A stretch of 64,000 nucleotides of DNA from Ligustrum vulgare (taxonomy: Eukaryota; Streptophyta; Magnoliopsida; Lamiales; Oleaceae). Both the position numbers and the translations under genes were made by a program. The stretch is from assembly GCA_963555705.1 (NCBI GenBank), contig OY743172.1:22691446-22755445 (forward strand), written 5' to 3'. This document shows, one piece after another, positions 50,095-63,810 of this stretch (positions within the stretch are counted from its first letter, which is position 1; every line of letters begins with the position of its first letter). The notes under the pieces were generated by a model that saw nothing but the letters and a program-made list of their open reading frames with translations, was not told where the DNA came from and made no database searches.

Positions 50095-50425
50095 AGTTTG
50101 TAAAAAAATTGGTTAAAAATTGACTTGACGGAGAGGAGGTATTAAATTTAACAAAAATGATTTTTTTTTTGCAAGAAATAATAAGAGGGGACATTATTTG
50201 CCCCCCAAAAAAATATTGAACGTTGGGACGTGTTCCACAAAGAATGTCAAATGTAGAGACGTTAAGTGTCAATTACCCCTCTTTATATATAACATCTCAA
50301 CGTTCAATTTTTTGGCGAATAACGTCCATACATTTACCAAACCTTGCATAAAACGTCATTTTTGTTAAATTTAACATCTACTCTTTGGCAAATCAATTTT
50401 CAATAGTTTCTTTTACAAAAATTGA
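50095..50425. mobile_element. Foldback element (long imperfect inverted repeat)
   Basis: TTAAATTTAACAAAAATGA on the left is matched by its inverse TCATTTTTGTTAAATTTAA on the right. Pairing extends outward to ATTGACTT/CAAATCAAT and to GTAAA/TTTAC, and a GAACGTTG/CAACGTTC pair is nested inside. Typical of a MITE-like foldback. Confidence 0.65.
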
Positions 50426-51433
50426 AGGACGTTTTGTCCAAAAACCTTTTTAACTCATTTCTATGTAAATAACCAGTTAACCACAATATTCTTCCAGTAG
50501 ACCAATTCTCTCTTCAATAGAAATCTCATTTTCCCTTTTTTCTATTGCTAAATTTTCCTTCACGTTTCTTGCTAATCAACAACTGCAAAAGATTCATAAT
50601 TCCTTTAAAATCCCCTACAAGTCCGTGGAAAATCTCTCTTGTTGGAAGCTTGCTAGTCATTACCCCATCATTCTCTCAACAACTTAGCACAAAAATATGA
50701 TCCTATAATGCACCTACAAATTGGTGAGCTTTCAACAATCGTAATAGCATCTCCTCAAATAGCCCAATAAATTTTATGAAGTGTTCGGCGGCCTTTGCAC
50801 GGTTTCTTTTGTATTTTTTGTGTTTTCTAAGTAAAACGTGTGGTTGAAAATTGGATAAAGAAAATATGTGTGATTGAAAAGTAGTTGAAAAATTGTGTAA
50901 AAAAAAAAATTAATTTATAAACTTGTTCTTTTACTGTGACAGAACGGATTGTTAAAAACAAATGGCCTTGCACTTTCAGACATGCCAGAAATTTCTCTAA
51001 ATGAATCGATTATGTAACACGATTAACTAATAATATACAGACACCCTTACCTTACAGAACTGATCCGGTGCACGTCTTGTGGGTTCTGAAAAAAGTGTAC
51101 AAATGTGCACGATACGGTGCACGTTTGACGTGATCTTTTTTACATTAACTTATATAAAGAAATATCTCTAAACTCTCATATTTCTAGATTTGAGTATCGG
51201 ACACTCCTACCCATTTTTAAACTGCATATACCTAATTATAGAAAATTGCAATTAATATTTGAAAATCTCATATTTTGTAAGGGTATTTTAGGTGAATGAG
51301 CATACTTTTATATATATATGACTCTAATTACCAATTGTTACTCATACGTATGTGACTTGGAGGGTGTTTTTATAATCATTATTATAAACAACCGTTCCTA
51401 AACGGTTTACCAAACAGAGCTATAATTTTACCT
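50426..51433. other. Intergenic DNA
   Basis: AT-rich. I see no gene, RNA gene or clear repeat. Confidence 0.45.
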
Positions 51434-51584
51434 AGAGCATCTCCAATGTCTAATTGGACAATGTCTACATTACAATGTCTAGCATTAATTATGCCATATA
51501 AGCATTTTTTGTCATTTGTCAATAAAAAAAAAAAAAAGAGATAGTTAGACATTGTACATTGAAAGTGTCTCGTTGAATATGCTC
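51434..51584. mobile_element. Short MITE with GAGCATCTCCAATG ends
   Basis: AGAGCATCTCCAATG on the left faces TGAATATGCTCT on the right across about 150 bp. Both ends carry ACAATGTCTA-like subterminal motifs in opposite orientation. No clean target duplication. Confidence 0.55.
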
Positions 51585-51589
51585 TTATA

Positions 51590-52182
51590 TAACAGAGTTG
51601 AATTTAACATATTGATATGTAAAATTTATCTTCGATCCCGATATTTAGTATGTATTATTTATGTTGTTGAGTGTAAACATCCTCTTTTATTTTTTGTCAT
51701 GTTTATAATAGGGATTTTTTATACTGATCATCAATAACAAAATGGGACTAAATAATCAGAAACTTCATAGCTTCTGAACTGAGTTAAATAGTTAATATGA
51801 ACTACATTACTTCAAAATTGAAATATTATGGTCTGTACATATTGATTATTCAGATTGTTAACTGTCCTTACAATTTAATGCTAATTCTTAATCAAAATAA
51901 CTGAGAAATTACTAATTTGCCCTATCAAATTTACTTATAATATAATATACATTTGAAGTTTGAAGTGATAATACAAATTTGATTCGGATTCCTCCATTGT
52001 TTGATGAAAACATTGAAAAGAAGACGAAAAAAACCTATATTGGTAGGGACATCTCTTACAGTCCAGTACATAAGACAAATCAATTCTATACTTTGATAAT
52101 TTCAACTAATGTTTTGTAAATATATCATAGACTTTCGCGATTTTGTTAATGTTTGTAAAAATATGTTGTATATAAAGTTACT
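51590..52182. other. Intergenic DNA
   Basis: AT-rich. No supported feature. Confidence 0.4.
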
Positions 52183-52183
52183 A

Positions 52184-54134
52184 GAGCACCTCCAATCGTT
52201 ATGTATAATAGATCTTTTTAGTATTTTACACCCTCAAAGTCATCAAAATGATCTCCAATGGTGAGATGCAAAGTTGATTATTTTACAATTTCAACAAAAA
52301 ATGTAAATTTAGATGTAAATTTGCATATTCTTTTACATCTTCAAATGGAACAAAATCAATCCAAAAAAAGCTACAAATCCATAAAATCTCGACGTGGGAT
52401 ATATAATTTAAAGCAAAAATTGAATTTAATTTAATTACATCCATCAATTGAAGCAAAATTTTGATTTAGATCCATCAAGATATAAATGGAGATGTAAGAG
52501 CATCCAGAATGAGCCAGCTAAATTTAGCTAACCATATGAGCAAAAAATCAAATGTCAAGTGACACATACACATGTTCAAATTAACCATTAACTTTTGCTA
52601 CAATGAATATGTTAATTTCTAATTAAGTTCAAGAATACAATAAATATTTATTTTTAAAATAGCCAAAATTACATATTAATATGGTACTCATTTAAAATAT
52701 CTCATCAAATTATATAATATGAAATTAACAAATAATTATTTATTTATATACATAAAAAAAAGATTTTAAGGGAATTTTTCAACATAAATTGTCATGTCAT
52801 CAATTAAGTTGTTAGTCAAATTTAATAAAGAAGTTAACATATGGCTAAAAAGATTCTTTTAACATGTGAGTTAACATATCCATTGTAGACTAATATTCAA
52901 TCTCTAACTAATTTATTTATTCAATTTGAATTTTGAAATACATTTAAAGACTCTTTTTAATAGATTTTTTTTTAATGGAATTCATTGAATTTTATTGACT
53001 TTTATGAATTTGTATAGAGTTTTAAAGTTTTTTATGGACATTTATTTAAAGACTTTCATATACTTTCAAAGACTTTTATAGATTATTATTATTTTTTAAT
53101 TGAAAAACTTGAACACTAATAGATTAATTTTCGTATGGTGTGAATGTGAATCGTTAATAATAATTATATGCCAAGTGAATTACAAAAAAATACGACGTGA
53201 GAGATAAATAGTTTTAGGACAAAGAAACGTTTGTGATTAAAAAAATTGAAGAAAAATAAATCACATTTGATATCAACATAAAAATTGTATTATGTTCATA
53301 ATTTTTTTTGAATATGCAATATTTTATAGATTTCGATTGACTTTTAATTAATATTTTTTACTATACAAATCTTTCTAGAGAAAATTCTAGAATCATTTTG
53401 CTTAATTATTATTTATTTTGACACAATTTAATTATTATTTTTCTATAAAATCTTATAATGTTTTAGTTGATTTATTTCCATAGAAAAATTGAAAAAAAGA
53501 TGAAAAAAAGAGAGCCAAAATATAAAGAAATAATATTAAAAATATAACAAGTTAAAGAAAAGAAAAACAATGATTTGTTTAGTAGAAGATTTCTAAAAAT
53601 AACATGAAAGTAAATCACAAGTTTAAGCTTTCTAGAAATAATATGAAAGAATGTAGAAAAATATAGAAGAAACAAAATTGCAATTTAAAAGATTTTTTTT
53701 TAAGTCTTTCAAAATATTGAAAGTTAATGAGAAACAAATTAAGAGATTTTGTGATTGTACTTTCTATTTAGAAGTTAGTAAATAGAAGATTTCGTTAGAA
53801 GTTAGTACATAGAAGATTTCGTATGAGTCTTTAAAAGTCATTGATATTTTGAACAACATAAGACTTTTAAAAGTCTTTATATAATACACCATAATTTTTA
53901 TGGACTTTTAGAAATGTCCATAAAAATTTATATTAATACCTTAAGATTATTATGGATTCTCTAAAATCTAAATTGAATATATCCAAACTTTTCAAATCCT
54001 TTAAAATCTTTAGAAGTCTTTCAAAATCTACATTGAATAAATCCCCGTAGTTTAAAGCATCCATTGTGAATGCTCTAAAAGTGATTTCAGATATGTAATT
54101 TATAACATTTTAAGATCACGATTGGAGATGCTCT
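52184..54134. mobile_element. Nested MITE cluster with GAGCA(C/T)CTCCAATCG ends
   Basis: Outer ends GAGCACCTCCAATCG (52,184) and CGATTGGAGATGCTC (about 54,119-54,133) are near-perfect inverted repeats. The left interior resembles the MITE at 9,670. A second pair of ends, GAGCATCCAGAATG near 52,499 and CATTGTGAATGCTC near 54,063-54,076, is nested inside. A third AT-rich repeat with TTTAAAGACT-type motifs fills 52,920-54,045. No ORF of substance. Confidence 0.6.
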
Positions 54135-54136
54135 TA

Positions 54137-55480
54137 TAAACAGTTTACAAAATTCAATTTAATTTATTTGATAAGCATAAAATCCCTCTTTTTCTAATTA
54201 TGTAATTTTTATATATATAAATAAAAATAATTCTTTGTAAAGAGGATTCGAAATTTAAAATAGTTGCTAGGTTTTGAGTGCAAGCTTCCACGATTAGGTG
54301 TGTATATTCACCCTATTTTGGATTTTAAAGTAGGGACATTTCAAACTGTTCACTGCATAAGACAAATCAGTCCTTTATTTTTAACCTCTCTTTTGTAATT
54401 GTGTAATGTAATTATATCCTTACGTAAAATTTGTTTTTGAAGTTACTTATTCCAATAATCACCGAAATGATATTTATATTCAATTCATCATTGAAGTTTA
54501 AATTGCCGAAAATTTATTATTAAATTTATGTTAATGTCTCCGACTGATCGTCGAAGTTTAAAATGATGACTTTTGATCACTAAATTTATAAGTTAATTGT
54601 CCCAACAATAATTGAATTTATATTTATATTTTCGATTGACTACTGAAATTTAAAATGTCGAGTTTTAGTCACTAAACTTATCGAAATGTTGAACGTTTGT
54701 CATTAACTTAATTTTCGTAAATAATTGGTGAGGTGGCACACGGATGTGCATGGCCCCACTTCACCTTCAACAGATCAACCGCGACACACTAAATTGTCAA
54801 GTAGGAATTTTTTTGAAAATGTCTTTCATTCGTTACTAAACTTTTAAAGACACCTGCGACTGTTGATTTGTTATATACGATCGATAATTTGGAAGAACAT
54901 TCATAAATATTTAGCTTAGTCCTGTCATTTTTATAAGTTTAGTTACCAAAATTTGACCACTTTAAAATTTAATGAACAATCGAGAATATTTTTAAATGTT
55001 GACTGATCGAAAACATTCTAAAAAAGTTCTTACGTTACAATCAACTCATTGTTTTAATGATCAGGACTCGACATTTACAATTTAGTGATTAGTCGAAGAT
55101 ACAAACATAGTTCAGCGATTACTGAGATAATTAATTAATAAGTTTAGTGGGCAAAATTTGGCAATTTAAAACTTCACCGATTAGTTGAAGATAAGATATA
55201 AGTTTAATAATTATTGGGACAATTAACTCAAGCTTTTGAGTTTGCTTAATACATCATGGTCATGTTTAAGTGTATGTTTGATATGCTATACAGTTATTGA
55301 GCCCTTTTTTGGGTCTCATCATTCACCAAAAATAAGTTTTAAAATAGTGATTTTTTGAAAAATGTGTGGTTAAAAAGTATAAGTTTTTTAGATTTATGTA
55401 CAAATTATTTTATTAATAAAATGTGTGGTTAAAAATAAGTTTGAAAAAAAATATTTTTTTAATAATGGGTCTGAAGCTCG
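54137..55480. other. Intergenic DNA with degenerate repeats
   Basis: From about 54,440 to 55,240 motifs such as ATTTGACCACTTTAAAATTT and AGTTTAAAATGTCG recur in both orientations, suggesting decayed repeats. No gene. Confidence 0.4.
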
Positions 55481-55539
55481 GCTGAATAGTTTAACAAATA
55501 AAATGGAAAAATCACATACAATCATACATTCAAAGTTTC

Positions 55540-55990
55540 AATTTAGATCTGCACAAGATGATGGTGCGATGCTGGGCCTTGGAGTGGTGGTGGTGCGATT
55601 TGGTGCTGGTGCATTGTTGTCAAAGGTAAGGACTGCAACGACAGTAATTTTTCTGTCACTCTCTATGGTTTCCAGAGGTGGTAGGGGTAAAAAGAAAATG
55701 GTGTGGGTGGGGTGTACGGTGGCGAGGTGGCGACAAGGCACCGTGTGAGTTGTGGCGGTGTTGCGACAGTGGTGAGGTGGAGGTCATGGTGGTGACGGTG
55801 GCGGTGACCATGCACCGATTGTGGTGGTTTTGCTTCGAAGTAGACCAGGTGGTGGTGACAGTGTAGTGGAGGAAAGTAATTAGTTTAGAAAGTTGTGAGT
55901 TAAGTTGGGTTGGCTTGAGGATGGGGATGGGGTGTGTGGGTAGAGGGTGGGTTGGGGTGAGGGGGGGTTGGAGTTGATGAATTGAATAGT
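55540..55990. other. G/T-rich low-complexity block
   Basis: GGTGGTGG-type sequence resembles the C/A-rich part of the long solo LTRs in inverse orientation. It may be an old LTR fragment. The open frames on both strands are by-products of composition. Confidence 0.35.
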
Positions 55991-56880
55991 GATTGTAACC
56001 GATTATTAGGTAATTGTGACCAAAATTTCTACTTAATGTAACTTTGTGCAACTTGTGACGAGTATGGAATTGATCAATTATTAGGTACTTGTGATAAAAA
56101 AAAATATTGTTGTTATCAATAAATAAATAATATGTGAGCAATTATTAGGTAATTGTGATCAAAATATTGATTAATTGTGACTTTGTGTGACTTGTACTGA
56201 GTACGAAATGTGACCAGTTTATTAGGTAATTGACACCAAAATATTGACCAACTGTGACTTTGTGCGACTTGTGACGAATACAGAATGTGATCGTTTGATT
56301 TGTGTCAACCATGACTTTGTGTGACCCTTTTAATACATGACGTGACCAGTTTAATTAATTTATATATTAAAGAATTTTATATATCACAAATATGATCAAT
56401 CATATGGGTCATTATGACCAAATATTAATACATATGACGAGTACGAAATGTGACCGTTTGATTTACATCAATCGTGACTTTTTGTGACCCTTACAGTCAC
56501 AAATGTGACCAAATTATTAAGTAATTATGACAAAATATTGACTAATTGTGATTTTGTGCGACTTGTGATGAGTACAGAATGTGACAATTTGATTTGCATC
56601 AATCGTGACTTTGTGTGACCCTTCTAGTCATAAATGTGACCAATTATATGAGTGATTGTGATCAATTGTGACTTCGTGTGACCATTGGACATCAGCCATT
56701 TAATTAATTTATATGTTACAAATTTTATCAATCAATTTGCGACAAAATTTTTAATTGCGACAAAAATGTGACCAACTGTGACTTTGCGGGTGAGGTAGGG
56801 TCAACTTTTTTACTAAATTTGTAATTGTGATCGAATTATGTATTTGTGTGACCAACTATGACTTTGTTGGGTTGGTCGAG
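55990..56880. repeat. Degenerate TTGTGACTTTGTG-type tandem repeats
   Basis: Motifs AATTGTGACTTTGTG(C/T)GACTT, GAGTACGAAATGTGACC and TTATTAGGTAATTGTGA recur about every 90-130 bases with heavy divergence, forming an old minisatellite-like block. Confidence 0.7.
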
Positions 56881-59800
56881 TGGGGTGGGTAGGGATGGTG
56901 GTGGGACGGACATGTCCTGATTAGATGTTGTTTGAGTTTTTTATTAAATATTATATTAGTTTTGATTTTATATATGTTAGTACAATTATTTTTATATTAT
57001 ATTATATTTATTAATTACTATTTAACACCTAATTTAAAATAACAGTAATAATAATCAAATCAAATAAAATAAAATATAAATATAAATTTGCTAGTTTTAA
57101 AGAGTTAACTAAATATCTAGAAGTTATGTACTCTTCCCAATAAAATGATAAGTATTGTTTCTTTGCCTGTTTGAATACTTTTACAAGCAGACTAGTATAC
57201 AAAACATGCATTGCATGTGAAATTGTAACAACGTTACGACTTTTTAACCATTTATATATGTTTTAGACAAATTGTATAAAAAAAACTATACAAATTTTTC
57301 ATTTACCCAATTTATCGGAAAAAGAAAAAAAGACGCAAAATACTTCCGTAAATAGTCTCAAGTGATGCAACATTTGATATTAAGCTCCATTTTATTTGAT
57401 CGAGTTTATTTTCTGAATTATATTTAGACTTATGAAATTTTCTAAACTTAGAGACAACAAACTAAAATTTAAAATGAATTTAAAATGACATGTCATATGA
57501 ATATTTTACTACATATTTGGACCATTTCCCTCTTATTTTTGGACTTGCCCATATCTTTTTGTAAATTTTGATCTTTGTAAAAAGTGAAAATTAGGCTCTA
57601 CACCAGTTATCTCTACCCTCAATTGAAAAATACCAGATTTTTAAAGTATTTAGATTTATACGTAATATTATATTTCTCTCTCCTCTCTCACTATTATATT
57701 CTCTCTCTCAATTAATATTATTTTTTCTCTTTCCAATCTTTTCTCTTTCCTATCTCTAAAAAATTCCCTATCAAGTATAAAACTCTCACCATTCGGATGA
57801 ATCCAGATCTGAAATTGTGAAAATCCTAACAATAAAAAACTCAACACACCCACTACCCATCAAAAGTAGGAAAAAGGGGTTTTCGTGCCAAAAGATTTGA
57901 AAACTGGATCGTGGTGGCTAGTGGTGGTGGGGAGTGGTCACTTCCTAATCGATCCTCCGTGTCACCACCGACAAATGCTTTCGCCGTCCTCGCCGCTGCG
58001 TTTTGATATTTTTTTTCTTTTGAGGAAGGAGATGTTATGAGAAGTTTTAGGATTTATTTCTATAATCTATTGGCCAGCCACCGCGAACAGAAGGATGCTT
58101 ACTTGCGCAGAAGGAAGTCTGACACTCGTAGAAGGCCGGCTATTATGCAAAAGGTCTCACCGCACATAAGGTAACCGCTTAGAAGGCAATCGTTGGCAAT
58201 CCGTCGTGCAGGCTGTCGCATTCAACGATGGTGCTTCCAATATGAATGTGTTAAGGATTATTAATTTGCCTACTACAGGGGGCGGTGGTGGTCTCGAGGC
58301 AGAGGAGCAGCTTCCAGTAGAGATCTTCCATTTCCGACGATGGCAGGCGGCGGCTCTAACGGCGGCGTAGGGCTCCACTCAAGCTTCACATGTTGTTTTG
58401 CTTGTTTTCCTACTGTCATTATGTGCATTTATCTGCATTTCACTTTCACTCAGTCTGAGTGGCACTGGACTTGAGGTTCCTATTGGTTAAAAGCGAAGAC
58501 AGGAAGTGGATGAATTTTGTATCAAATAGGAAAAGAAATTTTCAATGTTTGAAGTGTTATTTTGTATTTGGATTTTATGTTGGTATTTTGTAATATAACA
58601 AATCATTATAGCAAGTTTTAGAAATTAATTTCCCTGTTTGAAGTGTTGATTTGATTGTAATTTCTTGTTGTTCTTAATTGTAATTGCATCATGTCTTTGT
58701 GCTGAAATTTTTATGAACATTACAAGGCATTACAAAGTATTACTGAACATTACGATACAACATTATAAGGATTGTAATGTTACATAAATTACAATTATAC
58801 AACATTACAATAACTGTAACACTACTTCAATTTGAACCGACACGAAAAAAATAATAGTAATTAATATACACAACTGTGGTCGGAGAGGTTGAAGATTACA
58901 GACTGCCAAGAGAGAGAAATTACGTTGGAAGATTTTTTGGAATATTATAACTGCCTAAATTAATTCATAAACAAATGGTAACTACCTCCTAATTAATAGG
59001 TTCCATATCTATTTAAAAAATCAAATAAAATACACTCTCTCTCCTATATTTTGGAATTTTTCAAAAACTAGGGATCAAAATTATGTAATATTACAAATAA
59101 TTTCAAAAGTCGGTATTTTTCAATTACAGGGCAATACGCCTAGGTAGTTACGTAATTTTCCCTTGTAAAAAATATAGTATAAAAACTGTAGATCTCTTGT
59201 CTAACGTTTAATTTGCAGTGATTTGCTCAAAAAAAAATTACAAACTTATATTCAATTAAAAGCTTAAAATTATTTAAGATCTCTTGTGTAACGTTTTAGA
59301 AGTGAACTCCAATAAAATTCAATTAAAGCTTAAAATTATTTAATCACGGTAACCATCTCGAATAAATAGAAGATTTTTATTGCAAGCTTATATTCACTAT
59401 TTTAAAAAAAAAAAAAAAAATTGACATCAAGAAAATTTTAAGCATAGTGGGAAACTACATCAAAAACCAAAACGATCATATTTTTATAGATTCCATAACA
59501 GATCATCTTCTTCATTACTCGAATTGCTAGCAAGACCTGTTCCATTTATAAGCATAATGTAGGCATCGTTCTTTCATATAAAGAAAAGAAATATAACAAT
59601 TTTTAAGTTTTTTACGTAACACAAAATTCCAGGTACAAAATTTTAAATTTTTAAATATTAAAGATGCATATAGCGGAATTAAACTTCAACTGGCATAACT
59701 ATTTTACCTTTCTGCTACTGCATGTATCAATAGATATAGTTGAATTACTGGAATTATGTTTACAAACGTTAATATATATAATTTAACAAAGAAATATTAA

Positions 59801-60780
59801 CATTTAGTTCAAGTATAATACAACTACAAAGATAAGTATTTGCTTCAATGAATAAACATTGGTTAAATGATAATTGGGACCTTATTAGTAGTTAAAAGCA
59901 GAATTCTATTAAATCCATTTTTATGCTACATGGATCGATGCATGTAGGGAAGTGTTCAACTTTTGTTTTCTTGAATTTAGCGTCAATGTTCGTTAAACCT
60001 ATATAACAGTATTTTATAAACTTAAGTATCGATACATGTGATAGAAAAACTACATATAACATTTAGATTTATAAAAGAAACATCTCGTACATATCCTTAC
60101 AAAATGCCACTTGTTGGAATTCAAAACAAAACAATGCCTGCAGCACATGATGTTTTCTGCTATCTACTAAACATTAGTAAAAGTATAATTATCAGTATAT
60201 AGCAGCTCTATAGTTTCTGCATTGTAATATTTCGTTTTAACTTTTGTAATTTGTATATTCGTAACGGCACAACATCGGGTATTCGAGCGGGTGACTCTAG
60301 ATTTCCGTTTCTTCCACATACATGTATGTTACTCCATCATCCATTACTTTCTATCCTGTCGAGGTAGCTCTGAAAATTTGACGGTTCAACATCTACAAGT
60401 GGAAACATGTAAAACTTGAATACAATGTATTCAACAAGTAACAACAATTATTTTCAGAACTATCATTTCAACAGGGCCCATATTACAAATCCAATGTTAC
60501 CCCGTGAGCGCAATTGTTTAAGCAGGGCTAACATGAAATTTAAGAATTCAAATCAACAACATTGAAAAATATTATTAAATATCTATTTGGGAGAAATTAT
60601 TTGAACTAAAATTTGATTTTTAATTGTATGATGCATGTGCAGTTAAAATTTTGAAAAAGGTCTGATTTCAATCACAAATTATTTTATTGAGAAAAAATGT
60701 AGTTAAAAATGAATTCGAGAGAAAAAGTTTCAAAATAAAATTTGTCAAGTAAATGTTAAAATCAAATAAATTTCAATTAG
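56881..60780. other. Gene-free AT-rich DNA
   Basis: No supported gene. A GC-richer patch at 57,890-58,400 could be an old leader or LTR fragment; its minus-strand frame (58,157-58,378) has no recognised domain. ATTACAA-type repeats occur at 58,710-58,815. Confidence 0.45.
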
Positions 60781-60784
60781 GACC

Positions 60785-63700
60785 CTTCAATACTGTTCAC
60801 TGACCACAAGTGTACGGGTCGCATAAATAATAAAATGGACGTAAGTCCAAGTATCGACTTCACAGAAATTGAACAAATTGTATTTTAGATTATGAATCCT
60901 TAATTGGACTAAGAAAACTTTCAATTTGAGAATTTTGGAATAAACTATGCTAATGAAAATAATAGATTTGATTTAGAGAAAATATGAGAAAAGCATGCTA
61001 AAATTGAGAATTCACATTAATTTCATCAATTATGCATTAATCCAATTGTCTAACAATGATTCATGGGGTTTTGAAAATCAATATTCTTAATGTTATTAAA
61101 AATCTCATTCGGACAAGAATTAATACATTTTCCTATATACGACTGATAAGTGCTTTATTAGTATGTATTTAATTCACTTATTATCTTATTTTGTTATTGG
61201 TTTCATCCTATTGAAGTTTCGTTTAATGCACTTTCATTTATTGTGTTATGTAAGTTCAAAAAGAAGAAAATGAAGGAAATATGACCAAAGAAATATCAAA
61301 AATCAAGAAGTAAGTTCAAGGGCATATTCAAAGGGGTCCAAATCAATAATGGCATGTGAGAAGAAGATTAGATGCAAAAATTATGGTCAAATAAGGTTTC
61401 AGGTGAAGTTGGAAATCAAAACCCCGCAAGGATTGTGATCATGAATTTTAGTTAGAGATTGAAGCTCAATTTGTTCATAGAAAAATTTCGAATTTGGGAA
61501 GAGTTATTTCACAAATAATTGTAGATCTTTGAGTCTTCTTTCCAACGCACTTTGAATCACCACAATCGAACATTGGGAGAGAAAGTTATGACCGAAACAT
61601 TACGGTCGTAACTTTCAAATTCCGAAATTTTTCAGCAAACAACTTATGGCCGTGACTCCCGATATTATGGTCGTAATCCTCAAAGTCTTAAAAAAGCACC
61701 CGAAACCCAATTACGGCCATAATGGCCATAGTTATGGCCGTAACTTGCACGCGAAGTAATTTCCTAATCTGGTTCAAGGTCTATCTTTGATATTTCTTAT
61801 GGGTAAAGTTATGGCACGATTTTGGGGGCTTAAAAGAGAAAATTGACCATAGGAAAAGGCAAGAAAATTGAGAGGAAAATTAGAGATTAAAATAGAGAAT
61901 TCTTGGGATTCAAGCAAGAAGCATCAATGGAATTCATGGAGCAAATTTAAGATTTTGCAACAATTATGATGGGCTAAGTCTCCTCGTCTTGTTCAAAGGG
62001 GAAGTTGTGTCAATTAAATTATGTTATCTTCTTTTCCTACAAACAAGTAACGTTGTATCTATTCATTTATTTCAATTGTTGGATTATTATGTTTTGAATG
62101 TTCATTGAATTTATTTGATTAATAGTTTAATTTGGCCAATTGGATTATTGATCTTTGGATTCATGAATATGCTATGTTTAGATTCTTGATCCGTAATTGT
62201 CATTGAATCTTTACTTTAGTAGCAAATAAATCTCGTGCAGGTTCAGTAATAATTCAACTTGGATTGATTAACTCGAGTTTGTGAAATTAACGATCCAATT
62301 CAATCCATTCTTCTAAATTTTCATACTAGTCGTGCATTAAATCCTAAGAGCTTGTTTAGGATTGTTCGTGGCTAGAATTGGTTCGAAGAGTTTATTTTGA
62401 ATCAATACACATAAGGAAGAATTTAGATAATCAAAGCTTGTTGATTATTTATGACTGATAATTAAATTAGGAATAGAAACACGTTACAAGGAAATGTATA
62501 ACATTAATTGAGGGCACAACCAAACCCGAGAACAAGATTTCCTCTCATATTAATTCTCTAGTCATATTTAATTATCTATTTTATGCATAATTTTCAGTCA
62601 AGTAATTTCCAAACAACAAAACCCCTATTTCTATTCTAATTGATCGAATAACTATTTTTAGTTCACCGTTCCTCGTGGGATCGACCATTGCTTCCATTAT
62701 TACATTCTTAGTAATAGTGAACGAGGAAATTTATTTATTATTTTGGTGCGTCACGACGCGCATCAACGACCCGACTATATTTCTATGATGAATCCGAATG
62801 TATAGAAAAACATTAAAAGATTTACGAATACTTTTGTAGATAACACGAAGCATATATGTATATTTCTATTTTCTATCGGACTTTGTGACAATTGAAATTT
62901 ATCTGATGAAATAATAATCTTTCGAACTTAAGAAATCATCACAACAATCATTTAATAATTGGTCAAATAATCATATGATAATAAAAGCATGAATCAATTG
63001 CTCAAACCTAATAATTAAATAGATTAAACAATGAATTAATATATAAAATCCGAAAATTAATACTTCATCTCAATTTTAACATTAAAAACTTAGCCTAGAA
63101 ACATGATAAAAGATAAATTACAACAAGAGTAATTGGAGTTTATCACCATTTTCACCATGTTGTAGAAGAATCTTTAATCATGCGCCAATTGGTTTCTTGA
63201 GAATTCAACAGCCCTTCAAGATGATACTTGACAAGTTTGAAACCCCTAATTTCGTACCCCAAGTCATCTATTCATAAGTTGCCTCTAAACCTAGGTCAAA
63301 AATAAGAAAAATCCGTTGAAATTGAGAAAAAAACACAACCAGTCGGCCCAGAAATTGACTGTGCGACCGCAAGGTTAGAAAAGCTGCAGTCGCCACCAAT
63401 TTTCAACACTTTCAGTCGTCAAAATATGCAGTCATGCGACCACATGCTTTTAACAGCTGCGTCCGCACACTTAACCGTGTCCAAGCAATTTTCATCTTTT
63501 GGTTCCGTTTAAGTTGGCACTCAAGATTTATTTGCATCTTGGGTCCTCCAACTTTCGATTGTGGCGATTTGGTCCCTGAACTTTTAATTTCTTCCAAATT
63601 TGATTCTTTCTTTGACATTTCTTCCAATTAGGCCCTTGATTCACTTCATAAACTCTTACTTTGCACACTTTAACATTTTTATCATCCAAATGACTTATTT

Positions 63701-63810
63701 TTACTCTAATTCCTCTACTTTCTCGACTTTGGGATACTTTCTGAAATATAAACAATTAATATCAAATGAATGTAAGGGTGAATATAAAGATATAAAATAA
63801 AATTATAAGG
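60785..63810. repeat. Decayed retroelement remnant hosting a younger solo LTR
   Basis: The left part (AAGTGTACGGGTCGCATAAA, near 60,810) and the right part (GTCGGCCCAGAAATTGACTG and GCAGTCATGCGACCACATGC, 63,330-63,450) look like pieces of a long-LTR element of the broad type of the solo LTR within, in inverse orientation. No ORF. Class uncertain. Confidence 0.35.
61144..62765 (+). mobile_element. Solo LTR of a second family (TGATAAGTGC to GCGCATCA)
   Basis: 1,622 bp, TGATAAGTGC to GACGCGCATCA, with perfect 5-bp duplication ACGAC (61,139-61,143 and 62,766-62,770). The interior has (T/C)TACGGCCATAA-type motifs and the end TCGTGGGATCGACC, seen in large plant gypsy-type LTRs. No internal domain. 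A decayed relative lies at 33,690-34,000. Confidence 0.85.

Noticed and set aside
55656..56141. 161-residue minus-strand ORF
   Set aside because: It lies in a low-complexity GGTGG/CCACC block running into degenerate repeats; no domain.
58157..58378. 73-residue minus-strand ORF in a GC-richer patch
   Set aside because: No recognisable domain, no clear splice context and no supporting neighbour.
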